A stretch of 64,000 nt of DNA from NCBI GenBank assembly GCA_019828595.1, contig JAHQRK010000002.1:2356001-2420000 (forward strand), given 5' to 3'. The DNA comes from Aphanomyces cochlioides. Taxonomy: Eukaryota; Oomycota; Saprolegniomycetes; Saprolegniales; Verrucalvaceae. Within the stretch, counting starts at the first letter, position 1; each line of letters opens with the position of its first letter. A program made the translations under genes and the position numbers. Of this stretch, positions 47,696-58,565 are shown piece after piece. Below the pieces are notes generated by a model that was given only the letters and a program-made list of their open reading frames with translations, had not been told where the DNA came from and did not search any database.

Positions 47696-48643
47696 CTACG
47701 GAGAGAGGAGAGCTTGACTGGCAGCGCACAGTTGAGATCGTAGCGCACAGAGTTGATCGAGCCAGCCTAATTCAGTCGCAAGGCGCAAGAAACCAGCGTC
47801 GCATTCTGCTTGGACAAAGGCATCGCGATCGGAATCGACGCGGCAATCAACACCGAGATCTTCCCCGACGGGCTCGAGATTCACCACGAGACGAGGAACG
47901 CCAGGACGGACTTGCGTCACAAGACCAGCCGCAGGGTAGACAGTGAGCGAAGTGCCAGCGACGATAAGGAGATCGCAAGCTGGTACGTCTGACACTGACT
48001 TGAGAGCAAAGTCTTGTGGCAATCGACCACCAAACAAGACGACGGCAGGCTTGACACTCGCGCGGCCACAAGTTTGGCAAAGAATCGGCGAGCTCGCCGC
48101 TGGACCACCCGTTGAGTCGTGGATGTTTTTGATCTTGGCTCGGACAGCGGCACAGAACGACTCGAACGTGTAGCCGCCGTCGGTCTGGCAGCGCTCGCAC
48201 TGGACTTGATCCATCGTGCCGTGGACATCAATGACGCGGTCCCGAGGAATGCCCAATTGATAGTGAAGGCCGTCGACGTTCTGACTGTAGATGCGCTGGA
48301 GAAGGCCTTTTTCATGGAGGAGCTGGAAGAACGCATGGGCAATCGTCGGCTTCCACGCTTGTTCCGTCGCGACGAGAAGGAACGGCCGACAAGCTTCGAG
48401 GAGAGGGAACGCATTCTGCTCAAAGAAGTCTGACGTGACGACCGCAGTTGGGTATTGACGGAGCAGAGCTTGCTCCTCTGGCGTCGCAGTCAGAAGCTCA
48501 GGCCGTAGCTGGGCGTACAAGCCGCTGGGCGATCGGAAGTCTGGAATACAGCTAGCCGTCGACACGCCAGCACCGATAAAGACCACGACGTGCTTGATCT
48601 TGCCGTCACGGAGCTCTTGAACGATGCTAGAGAGCTTGGACAT
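47696..48643 (-). CDS. Sirtuin (SIR2-family NAD+-dependent deacylase), copy 2
   Basis: This intronless tandem paralogue of copy 1 has 315 residues and begins MSKLSSIVQELRDGKIKHV. Motifs are FIGAGVSTASCIPDFRSPSG (Cys where copy 1 has Gly), YSQNVDGLHYQLG and IDVHGTMDQVQC with the catalytic His. The zinc ligands are CERC and CQTC, and AGTSLTVYPAAGLV closes the Rossmann part. The KPxxxxFG segment is KPAVVLFGGRLP, again without the usual acidic residue after FG. The two copies share domain layout and length, and differ mainly in the helical N-terminal small-domain residues and the C-terminal tail. ATG 48643 was chosen by analogy with copy 1; 48691 is also open. It shares an upstream region with the divergent oxidoreductase gene, including an exact copy of the 18-bp palindrome. 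Confidence 0.92.
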   Translation of the reverse strand: MSKLSSIVQELRDGKIKHVVVFIGAGVSTASCIPDFRSPSGLYAQLRPELLTATPEEQALLRQYPTAVVTSDFFEQNAFPLLEACRPFLLVATEQAWKPTIAHAFFQLLHEKGLLQRIYSQNVDGLHYQLGIPRDRVIDVHGTMDQVQCERCQTDGGYTFESFCAAVRAKIKNIHDSTGGPAASSPILCQTCGRASVKPAVVLFGGRLPQDFALKSVSDVPACDLLIVAGTSLTVYPAAGLVTQVRPGVPRLVVNLEPVGEDLGVDCRVDSDRDAFVQAECDAGFLRLATELGWLDQLCALRSQLCAASQALLSP

Positions 48644-49161
48644 CTTGTCACCTGTCTCCCAAAGTGCAAATGTATCACAACCCCTCGACAACGTTGTTCA
48701 AATGAAAATGCACAACTTTATCGTTTCAATCCCCGCCCAACCAACCCAACAGATACACAGCTTGGGCTTCTTCTCTCCTTGCATTCTCCATGCAGTTCGC
48801 TCTGCTCTTGGCTTGAAATTCGCCGCGAGAGCTCGCGACTGTCGTCGAAAGTGTCAGCTTTCATCAACGTCAAAGTGCACTTTGACAAAGTATACAAATT
48901 TTCATATTAATTTCGCAAGTTAACGGCAACTTGGACAATCAACTGACTTTGCACTGAGGTTGAGCGGCGATTTCATGGCGCTATGGAATGAAAGCGCGGC
49001 GACGACGCGACTCGAAGAGGATGAAATGCTGACGAGTGTAGACACAGAGAACCCACATTATCCAAGTGATGGATGATGCATCCTCTCGAAAAGCGCAATC
49101 AAACATTGATTGGGCATTTTGTCCAATTTGGCAGTGGCATTTCTCTATTGACATCACCAAG
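48644..49161. other. Divergent intergenic region with palindrome
   Basis: Promoter region between sirtuin copy 2 (-) and oxidoreductase copy 1 (+). The perfect palindrome is at 48869-48886 and a half-site ACTTTGCACT at 48946-48955. Confidence 0.5.
48869..48886. promoter_or_regulatory. Second perfect copy of GTCAAAGTGCACTTTGAC
   Basis: Identical to 1538-1555, including the three bases before it. It lies midway between divergent start codons at 48643 and 49162, a position suiting a bidirectional promoter element. Confidence 0.5.
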
Positions 49162-50271
49162 ATGACCGCGATTCCGACAAAGATGCGAGCGCTCGTGCAA
49201 GTCAAGCGCATCAAGACGCTCGATCGAGCTGAGCTGGAAACGTGCTTTGAGCTCCAGACTGTGGACGTGCCAGTGCCGAAGGCTGGCCAAGTTCTCGTTA
49301 AAGTCGAGAGCGCCGCGGTGAACCCAGCCAACCTCTCGGCATTGCAAGGTCTCTTTGCAACAGGAGCGCCACCGCTGCCTGCATTTACTGGCACAGAAGG
49401 GAGCGGCACGGTTGTCGCGACGGGTGGTGGCTGGTGGGCTTGGTGGTTGAGCGGGAAACGTGTGGCTACAATGGTTCCGTCGGGCATGTGGGCAGAGTAT
49501 GTCGTCGCCGATGCTCAAAAGTGCGTCGTGCTGCCAGACGACGTCTCGTTCGAAGCGGGCACGAGCTGCTTTGTCAATCCTCTCACAGCCATGTCCTTTG
49601 TCCAAATCGCACAAGTCAATAACGCCAAGACCATCGTCCACACGGCAGCAGCCTCAGCCTTGGGTACGTCCGTCGTCGCTGCCATCCTCGTCATCATCCT
49701 CATGGACTCTGTAGGCAAAATGCTCGTCCGATATGCCGCGCAGTTCAATATTCAAGTCATTGGCGTCGTCCGCAGCCAAGAACAAGTCGAGGCATTGCAT
49801 GAAATTGGAGCCAAATATGTCGTCAATACGTCCACGGAAGGCTGGAAGGACGAGCTGACGACGTTGTGCAATGAGTTGAATGCGTCGATTGGCTTTGACT
49901 GCGTCGGCGGAGAGCTTCCTGGCCAAGTCCAGGCTTGCATGCCAGCCAAGTCGGAGTTGTTCATCTATGGCAACTTGACGGGCCAGCCATGGGCGAATTT
50001 TTCTCCTGGGGACATTCGCTTCAACAACAAGAAGATCACGGGCTTCTTCCTCTTCAATTACTTGAGCCAGCAAGGCCCTCTTGGCATGCTGTCCATGCTC
50101 GGCAACGTGACGAAAGGGATCAAGACGACGTTTGCCACCTCTTTCAACGCGGCGTATCCACTTGAAGACGCGGCGGATGCCATCGCAGGATACGCGACTC
50201 GCATGACCAACAACAAAATCGTCTTCAAACCTCATGAAAAGAAAGAGAAGGCGCTTCGTAGTGGCCTGTAG
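49162..50271 (+). CDS. Zinc-independent MDR oxidoreductase (quinone/enoyl reductase type), copy 1
   Basis: A medium-chain dehydrogenase/reductase without the catalytic zinc ligands. The N-terminal GroES-like domain starts MRALVQVKRIKTL and has VNPANLSALQGLF and FTGTEGSGTVVATG. The nucleotide-binding domain follows an intron: ASALGKMLVRYAAQFNIQVIG, then VVRSQEQVEALHEIGAKYVV and IGFDCVGGELPGQ. The intron (49664-49714, GTACGT...CTGTAG) is 51 nt and lacks a stop, so the frame stays open through it, but the paralogue's intron at the same codon is 47 nt. It is expected to reduce quinones or enoyl thioesters with NADPH. ATG 49162 (MTAIPTKMRAL) fits the family N-terminus; the open frame extends upstream to 49066 without support. 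Immediately followed by copy 2. Confidence 0.88.
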   Translation: MTAIPTKMRALVQVKRIKTLDRAELETCFELQTVDVPVPKAGQVLVKVESAAVNPANLSALQGLFATGAPPLPAFTGTEGSGTVVATGGGWWAWWLSGKRVATMVPSGMWAEYVVADAQKCVVLPDDVSFEAGTSCFVNPLTAMSFVQIAQVNNAKTIVHTAAASALGTSVVAAILVIILMDSVGKMLVRYAAQFNIQVIGVVRSQEQVEALHEIGAKYVVNTSTEGWKDELTTLCNELNASIGFDCVGGELPGQVQACMPAKSELFIYGNLTGQPWANFSPGDIRFNNKKITGFFLFNYLSQQGPLGMLSMLGNVTKGIKTTFATSFNAAYPLEDAADAIAGYATRMTNNKIVFKPHEKKEKALRSGL

Positions 50272-50928
50272 TCGCTTCCATCTTGTCTAAAATGCGTCAT
50301 GTGTGCTGTTGAAAGCTGAAAGTTTGCCGTCGCATGAAGGCCATGGATCTTCACCAGCGCTTGTCATGTTCCAAGGAGAGCTTGGAGCGAAAATCGGTGT
50401 CCTTGAGCACTTTCATTTCCAACTGAGAGCCACTGACTAGCAAAGGGCGAAAGCGTCCCATGGAATTTTGCTGCTCCGTCAGGATGCGCACCTTGGCTTC
50501 AAAGTCCGACGAGGGACTTGCAAGGGATCCACATGGAGGCACAGATAAAGTCTACACTGAGTTGTACCATGCGCGGCAACCCGGACAGAGTTTGGACTCG
50601 TTGAAGGTCCGAATTGACATCATGGAGCTTGCTGTAGCGCTGCTCGCTTCAGTCATTGAGCTCTCTCAGCAACAACGGTGGGCTGAAAAGTGCAAAGTGA
50701 AGCATAAGTTGATGGCAGCAACATGCAACTTGCAACCATGGACGACCTTCCGCTTCTTTCGCTGTCCATCCCTGAGAGAAAACTCTCGGAGATGGCTTCA
50801 CTCCTCTCCGTGAAGCACAACTCCCACTTTATCCACAATTGTGCCTCAGCCTTTCTGTCGCAATCATGCCATGAATCTTGGAAAGATGCCAGCGATGCGC
50901 TTCTCATTTGCGTATTTCCATCGACGAG
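50272..50928. other. Intergenic stretch between the two oxidoreductases
   Basis: About 650 bp with only short overlapping frames. AAAGTGCAAAGTG at 50687-50699 repeats the half-site motif about 230 bp before copy 2. No gene seen. Confidence 0.5.
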
Positions 50929-52034
50929 ATGGCAGGAGTTCCCCGGAAGATGCGAGCGCTCGTGCAAGTCAAGCGGATTGCGACGCTCACTCGGGCGGAG
51001 CTCGCGACGTGCTTTGAGCTCCAGACTGTGGATGTGCCCGTCCCCAAGTCGGGCCAAGTTCTCATCAAAGTTGACAGAGCAGCGATGAATCCATCCAATC
51101 TCTCGGCATTGCAAGGTCTCTACGCCTCGTCTGCATCAACGCCACTGCCTGCGCTCATCGGGACTGAAGGCTGTGGCACCGTTGTTGCAGTCGGAGGCGG
51201 TTTGTGGCCGTGGTGGATCAGTGGCAAGCGCGTCGCAACGATGGTTTCTTCTGGCATGTGGGCAGAATACGTGGTCGCGGATGCACTTCAATGCGTCGTC
51301 CTTCCTGACGACGTCTCGTTTGAAGAAGGCACGAGCTGCTTTGCAAATCCCTTGACAGCCATCTCGTTCGTCCAAATCGCCCAAGCGAATCACTGCAAGA
51401 CGATTCTCCAAACTGCTGCGGCCTCCGCACTGGGTACGTTGTCACTGGCATTCCCATCGTCATCCTCATGAACTCTGTAGGCAAGATGGTAGTGCGGTAT
51501 GGTGCCCAGCATAATGTTCAAGTCATTGGCGTTGCTCGCAGCGAAGAACAAGTCGAAGCACTGCGCCAAGTGGGGGCCAAGCATGTCGTCAACACCTCCA
51601 AGGAGGACTGGAAGGACGAGCTGACCAAGCTGTGCGCGCAACGCAACGCGACGATTGGTTTCGACTGCGTCGGGGGCGAACTTCCAGGTCAAATCCAAGC
51701 GTGCATGCCACCCAAGTCGGAATTGTTCATCTACGGCAATCTGACGGGCAAACCGTGGGCCAATTTTGCTCCTGGGGATATTCGCTTCAACAATAAGAAG
51801 ATCACGGGCTTTTACGTCACGACGTACCTCAAGCAGCAAGGACCTCTCGCCATGCTTTCCATGCTCGGTAGTGTCTCGAGCGGGATCAAGAGCACATTTG
51901 CAACATCGGTCAATGGTTCGTATCCGCTCGAAGACGCTCTTGATGCCATCGTTGCGTACTCGAGCCAAATGACCAACAACAAAGTTGTTCTCAAGCCCCA
52001 AGAGAAGAAAGTCACGCCAGCGACTGCATCGTAG
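50929..52034 (+). CDS. Zinc-independent MDR oxidoreductase (quinone/enoyl reductase type), copy 2
   Basis: Tandem paralogue of copy 1, with two exons (50929-51433 and 51481-52034) joined by a 47-nt intron, GTACGT...CTGTAG, at the same codon. It starts MAGVPRKMRALVQVKRIATL and has MNPSNLSALQGLYAS, LIGTEGCGTVVAVGGG and GMWAEYVVADALQC. After the intron come GKMVVRYGAQHNVQVIGVAR and IGFDCVGGELPGQIQA, ending TPATAS. The last residues differ from copy 1, whose tail is Lys-rich. Function as for copy 1: NADPH-dependent reduction of a quinone or an enoyl compound; substrate unknown. It is transcribed towards the RAD16-like gene, whose stop at 52108 is 74 bp away. Confidence 0.9.
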
Positions 52035-52107
52035 AGCCTTCAATTGACTTCCAACTTGAATACAACTTGTATCTAGCTTTACATCCACCGATTGCATGAG
52101 TTGTCAT

Positions 52108-55100
52108 CTAGCCACTAAATAGAAATCGCAAATCTTCAATCGTCAAGCGAGCCAACGCGGCCGTGCTGGATCCAACCGTGCCTTCAAAGACGAGCTGCTT
52201 CTTCTCCTAAACAAAGCCTTGAGCATCTAGACTTCCGACTAATCATTGCTTCTCGTACCTGTAGCTTCAAAATGCGCTCTTCAATTGTGTTTGCAATGAC
52301 AAAGCGAGTTGCACGGATCGGTTTGAATTGACCCAAACGATGCGTGCGATCAATGGCTTGATGCTCTGCCGCTGGGTTCCACCATGGATCCATCAAGAAA
52401 ATACTACAGAAGTCACATCAACGATGAATATTGTCTCCACTATTTTGTTGACGTACTGGGAAGCCACCGTCAAGTTTAGAGCAACGCCACCAGCCTTGAG
52501 GGAGATTAGAAACACTGTGAGCTGTGGATCATTGCGGAAAAGCGTCAAGAGGCGGTCGCGATGGGCCATCGCCATGTGACCCGACAGCTTGACGCATCTG
52601 ACATTGGCCAAGAGCAGTCGATGCTCTATCAAGTCGAGCATATTGACAAATTGTGAGAAGACAATTGCTTTTGCAGATGGATCATGCTGACGCATGAGGT
52701 GCAGTTCTTCCATCAACGCTTCAATTTTCGTGCTAAGCGAAAAAAATAATACAAGCTGTGATATTTGTGCTCTACCTGCTCTGAAAATTTGCAAGCTGGG
52801 GGAGTTTGCGCAGGAGACTCGTTTTGCTAAGATGGCCAGTTTGAACTTCTTTTTCCACTGGTTGGGTGTCGACAACGGGGCTTTCTTCCTCATTGTCAGC
52901 GGTTATATCTACAGTGAGCGGCTCTTCGCAGGTTGGACACAACGCTGTAGCGCCTACAAGATGCAATTAAGTTCAACAGTGCTAGAATGGATTTACCCAT
53001 CGGCAGTGAGCCGACGTATTCCTCAACACAGCTTTTGCAGAACTCATGGTTGCATGTCGACTTCACAGGTTGTTCTAGCGGCTCGTGGCAAAAACCACAG
53101 ACAGGACCTGATTTTTCTTCCTCTTCTGCTGAAGTAGGAGCCACAAGGGGAAGATCTTCTTTGGCAGGAACTTCAGGCGTCGGGACTTGGAGCGCTGGAT
53201 TTGAATTGGAATAAATAACCAGGTAAGGATGATCCACGGCTTGACGGAGACGAATCAGGAGGTCGAAAATGTGAGCGTAGTTGTTGAGAAGCGTGCCAGC
53301 CGAAACATAAGTATTAAACTGTGCTTTGCTTTGGGTGTAAATACTCTACAACCAATTTAGATAAACGTCTGGAGGCACCGAGTACCTCGTAGAAATCTTT
53401 TTCTCGTTCATCTAAGGCATCACGGCGGACACGGACCAGTTTTGGAGGCAAACTGATATCGTCAGCGCGACTTTCCTTTGTGCGACGGAGCAATATCTAC
53501 ACAAACAACACAATCAACTCAGCCATTTGAAAGTCACTGAGGATGTGTACATGTCGGAGAAGGTCGTTTTGAAGCTTCAACATGGCGAGCTTTCCTTCAG
53601 CAACATAGCCATAACCCTGAATTGGGTTGACGATATTCTTGTTGAACGATGAATAGTGCTGCATGGCCGTATGTTCGCAGTGCTTGCAGCGGCCTTGCAG
53701 AATGCTGAAATCCAATTGCTTACAGTCACATTCGGCGCACTCGTAAAATGCAAAAGGATCGACTTGTAGGAACCGAACGAGAGAAAACAATTCACCAATT
53801 CGGTTTTGCAACGGTGTGCCTATAGCATCATGCGTTTGAAAACCTGGCAATTATTTCTGACTTACCTGAAAGACACCATTTGTAATCGGACTGGAGTCGG
53901 AATACTGAGCGAGCTGTGCTGCATTTTTTATCCTACAGTCAGAATTAGATTTCTGTTATCCCAACCATTTTACCTTGATATAGTGGGCTTCGTCGAGGAT
54001 AATTCGCGTCCACTCAATCTATTCACCGTGAAAATTCAAAAGAATCGATGGCCAATACCTCATGCAAAGGCGATCTTCCCTTCTTGGCTGGTTTCTTATT
54101 CACCTTCGGCGGAGGAACTGATCTCTTTATCGGCTCGTCGTCTTCCGAAGACGATTGATCTTCAGATTCATCGTCACTGAGCTTCTTTTTCTTCTCCAAC
54201 AGCTTGCCTTTGCCCTAATTTACCGCAATTACGCATATTCCATGCAAGCCGTCTACTTTCTGCTGTTTGGCTTGCTTCTTCGTCTTGTGGGCGTCAGGAC
54301 CGCAGAAGTATTTGTTGTGTGGAATCAATTTCTCGGGCACAAATAGCTTTTTGCAGTAAGCACAGGCAACTTTTTCAGCCTCCATTAGCTTTCGACCTAC
54401 TCAACTTTAGACTCTTCACCGCCAAATATAACCACACCTTCGCTTTCAAGAATTGAATACGTGGTCAAGACAACATCGTACGACGCAATATGAGTCGCCA
54501 AATTCGTCCGTTTAGGGCCATGGTAAAGTAGAATTGACAAGTGATTTGATTCGACAAATCGTTCAATTTCACTCTTCCACTACATTCCGCTCAATGAGCC
54601 AATTGGAATTCATGTGAAAGCACAAACCTGCATGCAAGCAATGACGGGGCAAATGATCAACGTCCCGCCTCCCATAAGCATTCCCTTGGATCGTTTTATC
54701 TTGACTTTTTCAAGCAAGAGTGAAATGGCTTGGATGGTTTTGCCCATGCCCATTTCATCGGCCAAGATACCACCGCGGTATTTACTTGCTTCTTGCGCTT
54801 TCATCCTACAAAGTTCAATCTTCAGCATCAAGCGAGGAAGGTCACTTGGAGTTTACCAAGCTAATCCTTCTTGTTGATATGGCAATAGTGACGCAGTCAA
54901 ATGTGGCGATGGTTTTACCACAGGTAAGATATCTCGCTTGATAAAATGCTCATCCGACAATGGGACTCGCTCATCTTCCACACCTGAAACAGCAGTCATT
55001 AGTGAACTATAGTAGCTTCATCTGTCAAACCTCTCTTTGAGTTTTCAAGCATGTATTTCTGCACATAGGCAAGATCTTCAGGGTCAAGATCTCGCAGCCC

Positions 55101-56750
55101 ATCTAACTCAATTGGAACTTCGTTATTGAGTAAAGTGCATTCGACATGCTATGCATTCGGGCTTTCGGTTAGACCTCGATGTAGATATGCATCTCTACCT
55201 TGTAATAAGTGTTAAGGCCAAATCTTGAGTGCACTAGCTCAATAGCAATGCAGAGATCGCCTTTACTTAGTGTCTTCTCGCAGGTTTTGCACTAGATAAC
55301 ATTACATGAGACTTGATAGGAAAGGTCGACGTACTCGAGCCCGACCGCCTTTGCGATAGATGCATTTGTAATACGGATATTCACGAGGTTCACCAGGTTC
55401 GTCGTCTTGTTCTTCCTCTGCGGATTTCTTCGGCTTGATTGGCGTCGAAGCTCTCTTTTTTGGTTTGATTGGCGCATCGTCGTCGTCGTCTGAACTGGCA
55501 TCATCGTCATCTTTGCCATTAGCGACTTTGGCTTTGAGCTTGGCAGCCCAGTCGTCTTCCTCCACGTCATCTTGGCTGCTTTCTTCGCTTGCAATAAAGT
55601 CACTGCTGCTACTGCTATTTTTTCTCTCTCGGCGCGGCGTCGGTGCTTTCGCTTTGCCTTTGCCAGCGGCTGGAGCTTTCTTTGTAGACGCTGACTTCAG
55701 TACGATTGTACCTCCTCGTCTAGCAGGAGTCTTCGAAGTACTCCCTTGCGCTTGTGGAGGGGACTCGACAGACTCATCGTCCGATTCTTCATTCGAAGGG
55801 ATAACTCGCGCCACCTTGATTGCACCACCGGTCCGCTTACTTTTAAGAGTACTTGCTTGTGTCATGATTACGCCACCAGTCCGCTTAACTTTGAGAGAAA
55901 GTTCTCGTGCTTGCGGAGGGAACTCAACAGGCTCGTCGTCTGATTCTTCGTACAGAGTGGCAACTCGATGGCATTGGATTGCACCTCCTCGCGACTTACG
56001 TTTCGGAGTACTTCCTCGAGCTTTACGAGTGGATTTGACGGGTTTTTCATCTGACTCTTCGCTCAATGAGACCATGTCTCCGTCGCTAGTGAGCTCCATC
56101 TTCTTTTCTCGCTTGACAGGGGCACGGTATTTGACTTTCTTGACATCTTTCACATCCACGAGGTCGCTATCCTCTTCACCATCTTCGACTACTTGCCTTA
56201 CTCGTCGCCTTGTTTCACTGGCAGGAGGTTTGGGCTCCTCCTTGACATTTCTTGCAGGAGCTCGACGTCTCGCTGGTTTATTCGGTTCTTCTGCTTTCAT
56301 CTCCACCTTGACTCTGACTTTTTCCTCTTCTTTCTTGATCAAAGCCTGCTTTTCGTCTTCCTCTTCGCTGCTCTCGACAATTTCATCTTTGATTTCTTTC
56401 TTGTGGACAACTTGTTTCGTGTCATTGTCGTCGCTGCTTTCGTCCACAATGTCGTCGGTACTCTCTTCGACATCCGACTCTTGGACAATATTTTCCTCGT
56501 CATCAATTTCCACAGCATTCGATCGACTTGACCTTCGTGTTGGCGTTGCATTGATTTGTTTCGCGACAGCTTTTCGTTTCGCGGGTTTCTTTGTTTGCGA
56601 ATCCGTTAGCTTGGATTTCTTGGCCGATTGAGCTTGTTTCGCCGATGTTGCAGCTTTTCTCTTGAGGGAACCAGCTGGCGCTTTGCGCACTTGGCCTTGT
56701 TGCGGCTCATTCGGCTCTGTTGACGTCAACCGCGTGGATCGTCTCGCCAT
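52108..56750 (-). CDS. RAD16-like SNF2 helicase/RING E3 with PARP-type zinc finger
   Basis: About 1,300 residues. The first 450 are a Lys/Glu/Ser-rich, disordered N-terminus ([18 protein letters not shown]) with acidic runs and four imperfect repeats around EESDDEPVE and RGGAI. Next comes a PARP-type finger ([17 protein letters not shown]...YYKHVECTLL). The SNF2 domain has [15 protein letters not shown] (Walker A), [11 protein letters not shown] (Walker B) and [26 protein letters not shown] finger is embedded ([21 protein letters not shown]...CPTC). The C-terminal helicase lobe has [27 protein letters not shown], and [19 protein letters not shown]. It ends DLRFLFSG. Yeast Rad16 works with Rad7 in global-genome nucleotide-excision repair and as a ubiquitin ligase, and the order here is the same. 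About fourteen short introns. The PARP-type finger suggests direct break or damage binding. Confidence 0.9.
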
Positions 56751-57362
56751 TGCGGGTCAACTTGGCAATAAGCTTTCAGACCTTGAAGTCTTCCAAGTTC
56801 ATTGCCCATTATCCGGATGATTATACGGACGTTGAGATCCAAAAATTGGAGGGAAGCAGTCGTCACGGCGCGCCGCGGCAAACGCCAACTTGATCGCTAT
56901 CTGCCAGCTAATGGCCCGGAAAGGAAAGGATTTTTTCACTGAAGAGCAAGAAAGAAGACAGAGCTGGAAAGTGCGGTGTTTTTAAGCTGTTGTGGGTGTT
57001 CTGGGCTGTCATATTGTACCAGATACAAAGTCAACAAAGCTGAAGGTAGCTTGCCATTCTACCACTGACGCTTTAGTGCCAAGCTCGGAGGAAAAGACCG
57101 AACATCTGACAAAGTCTCATGGCTGCAACCTGTGAGAGCTCCCGATAAAGTCACCAAACTCCATTCAACGTTACAAGCTGCTTCCCGCGCACATTTGACA
57201 TCAAAGTCCCGCATCCGCTAAGGCCACGATTGCTCTGCGTTGGAACTGTTTGCGGAGCTAAAGCCTTGCCAAAGACGCGAATATTGTCATCCCAACAACG
57301 TCGATGGTGATCTGGGACGAAGAGTACAACAACGATCCATTTAAACGCGACATCAACACGCT
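56751..57362. other. Intergenic stretch
   Basis: About 600 bp between the start of the RAD16-like gene and the stop of the START gene, both minus strand. No gene, promoter or repeat motif that I can support. Confidence 0.5.
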
Positions 57363-58565
57363 TCACGTAGCAACTCGATGGCTGGACCACTCATCCCATC
57401 CATCCACGACAACAAACGTTTCTTCAGGCTGCTCCGACTTGGCGAGCATGGCAGCTAATTGTGCATTGCACAGTAAACAAGCGCGGTCTGTGGGCTTGAG
57501 AAGCGCTTCGCAGTGCGTCGTGCAAGGCTTGCATGCGATCTACCAGCAAGAACGTCAATCTAACAGCCCTCTCAAGAAGTCCTTACTCCTTGGCAAACCT
57601 TGCACTTGACGCGCAGTTGATACCAATGGATTTGTGTCAGACAGACTTTGCACTGGGCGTTGGCGTCGTTCATGCTTGCTCGATTTGTGGATTGACTGGC
57701 GCGGCGCTGAGAGACGACCTGCCACGACGCGACGCCGTCCATGTTCTTGGACACTTCGTTGGAAACATAGTACGGTTTGGTCCTTGCTCTGATGACGATC
57801 TTGCTGACTAGGATGGACGCGATCCACTTTGGAATATGGCCGCGCATGTCAACCTGCATCACGATGGTCTCTTCGACTTGCCTTGATGCCGTCTCCATCG
57901 CTACGACCCCAGAATGGAAGATCATGCCGCGGATATGCCGCGCTTTTGACGACGAAATGAAGAGCGGAATCGAATGAAGGCAGCGAAGATAGCCTTGATG
58001 GCCCATCGGTCCCACGAATGGCTTTTGAATCTACAACGGCACAGTCAACGACAAGCACAGTGGTAGCAGGAGCTTGTACCTCGAGGTAGCAGAAGTCTCG
58101 GTCATGCGTCCATGTGCTCTTGGCGACGGACCATTTGACCGTCACGATTGAGCCGTCTGTGCCGTGAAGTGCGCAAAGCGTCGACGTGGCGTGGAATCCA
58201 TTGAATGCGTACGAATGCACATGTGCGTGGTAGTCATTGAGCGTCATGTAGTCGGAGAGAATCGACGTATGCGCTCGGAGGACGGTGCCGCTACTGCTAG
58301 CGTCAGGAGGTCGTTTGTGCGACTTGGAATGCAAGCGAAAGACAAACGAAGTGAGTTCGGCGGCGGCGAAATGCGCCAATTCGAGCAATTGCGCCTTCTC
58401 CATCGATGTCAGCCGAAGCGGCGCTGTTGGTTCTGGAATCCGCAGAGGCGACGACGCAGATGGCGAGAACGGGCTTGGCATGGACGACGTACATCGCCTT
58501 GGCCCGCAGCGCGACTGCGTCAACGAAGGACTACTCGACCGCGCGGAATTGCGTCGATTTGCCAT
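57363..58565 (-). CDS. START-domain protein with FYVE-like zinc finger
   Basis: The N-terminal part has MEKAQLLELAHFAAAELTSF. The START-type lipid-binding domain follows: SGTVLRAHTSILSDYMTLND, TSTLCALHGTDGSIVTVKW, ARHIRGMIFHSGVVAME and VDMRGHIPKWIASILVSKIV. A 48-nt intron (GTACAA...GTTGTAG, about 58087-58040) joins RDFCYLE to IQKPFVGPMGHQGYL in phase. The C-terminus has four C-x2-C pairs (CKVC, CKVC, CKPC, CLLC) spaced like a FYVE finger. The basic RRHHCR motif that binds PI3P is absent, so membrane targeting may differ. It ends WDEWSSHRVAT at 57363. START-FYVE proteins are a large family in oomycetes, thought to act in lipid transfer or endosomal signalling. ATG 58565 is the first in frame; a start at 58403 (MEKAQLL) or an upstream exon is possible. 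Confidence 0.78.

Noticed and set aside
55435..56631. Plus-strand frame of 398 codons opposite the RAD16 N-terminus
   Set aside because: Its Ser/Leu-rich translation mirrors the Lys/Glu/Asp-rich coding strand; the minus frame continues into the helicase and is the real one.
57940..58120. Apparent frameshift in the START domain
   Set aside because: A 48-nt intron with GTACAA donor after CYLE and TTGTAG acceptor before IQKPFVG restores one frame and gives better START-domain sequence, so no disruption is needed.
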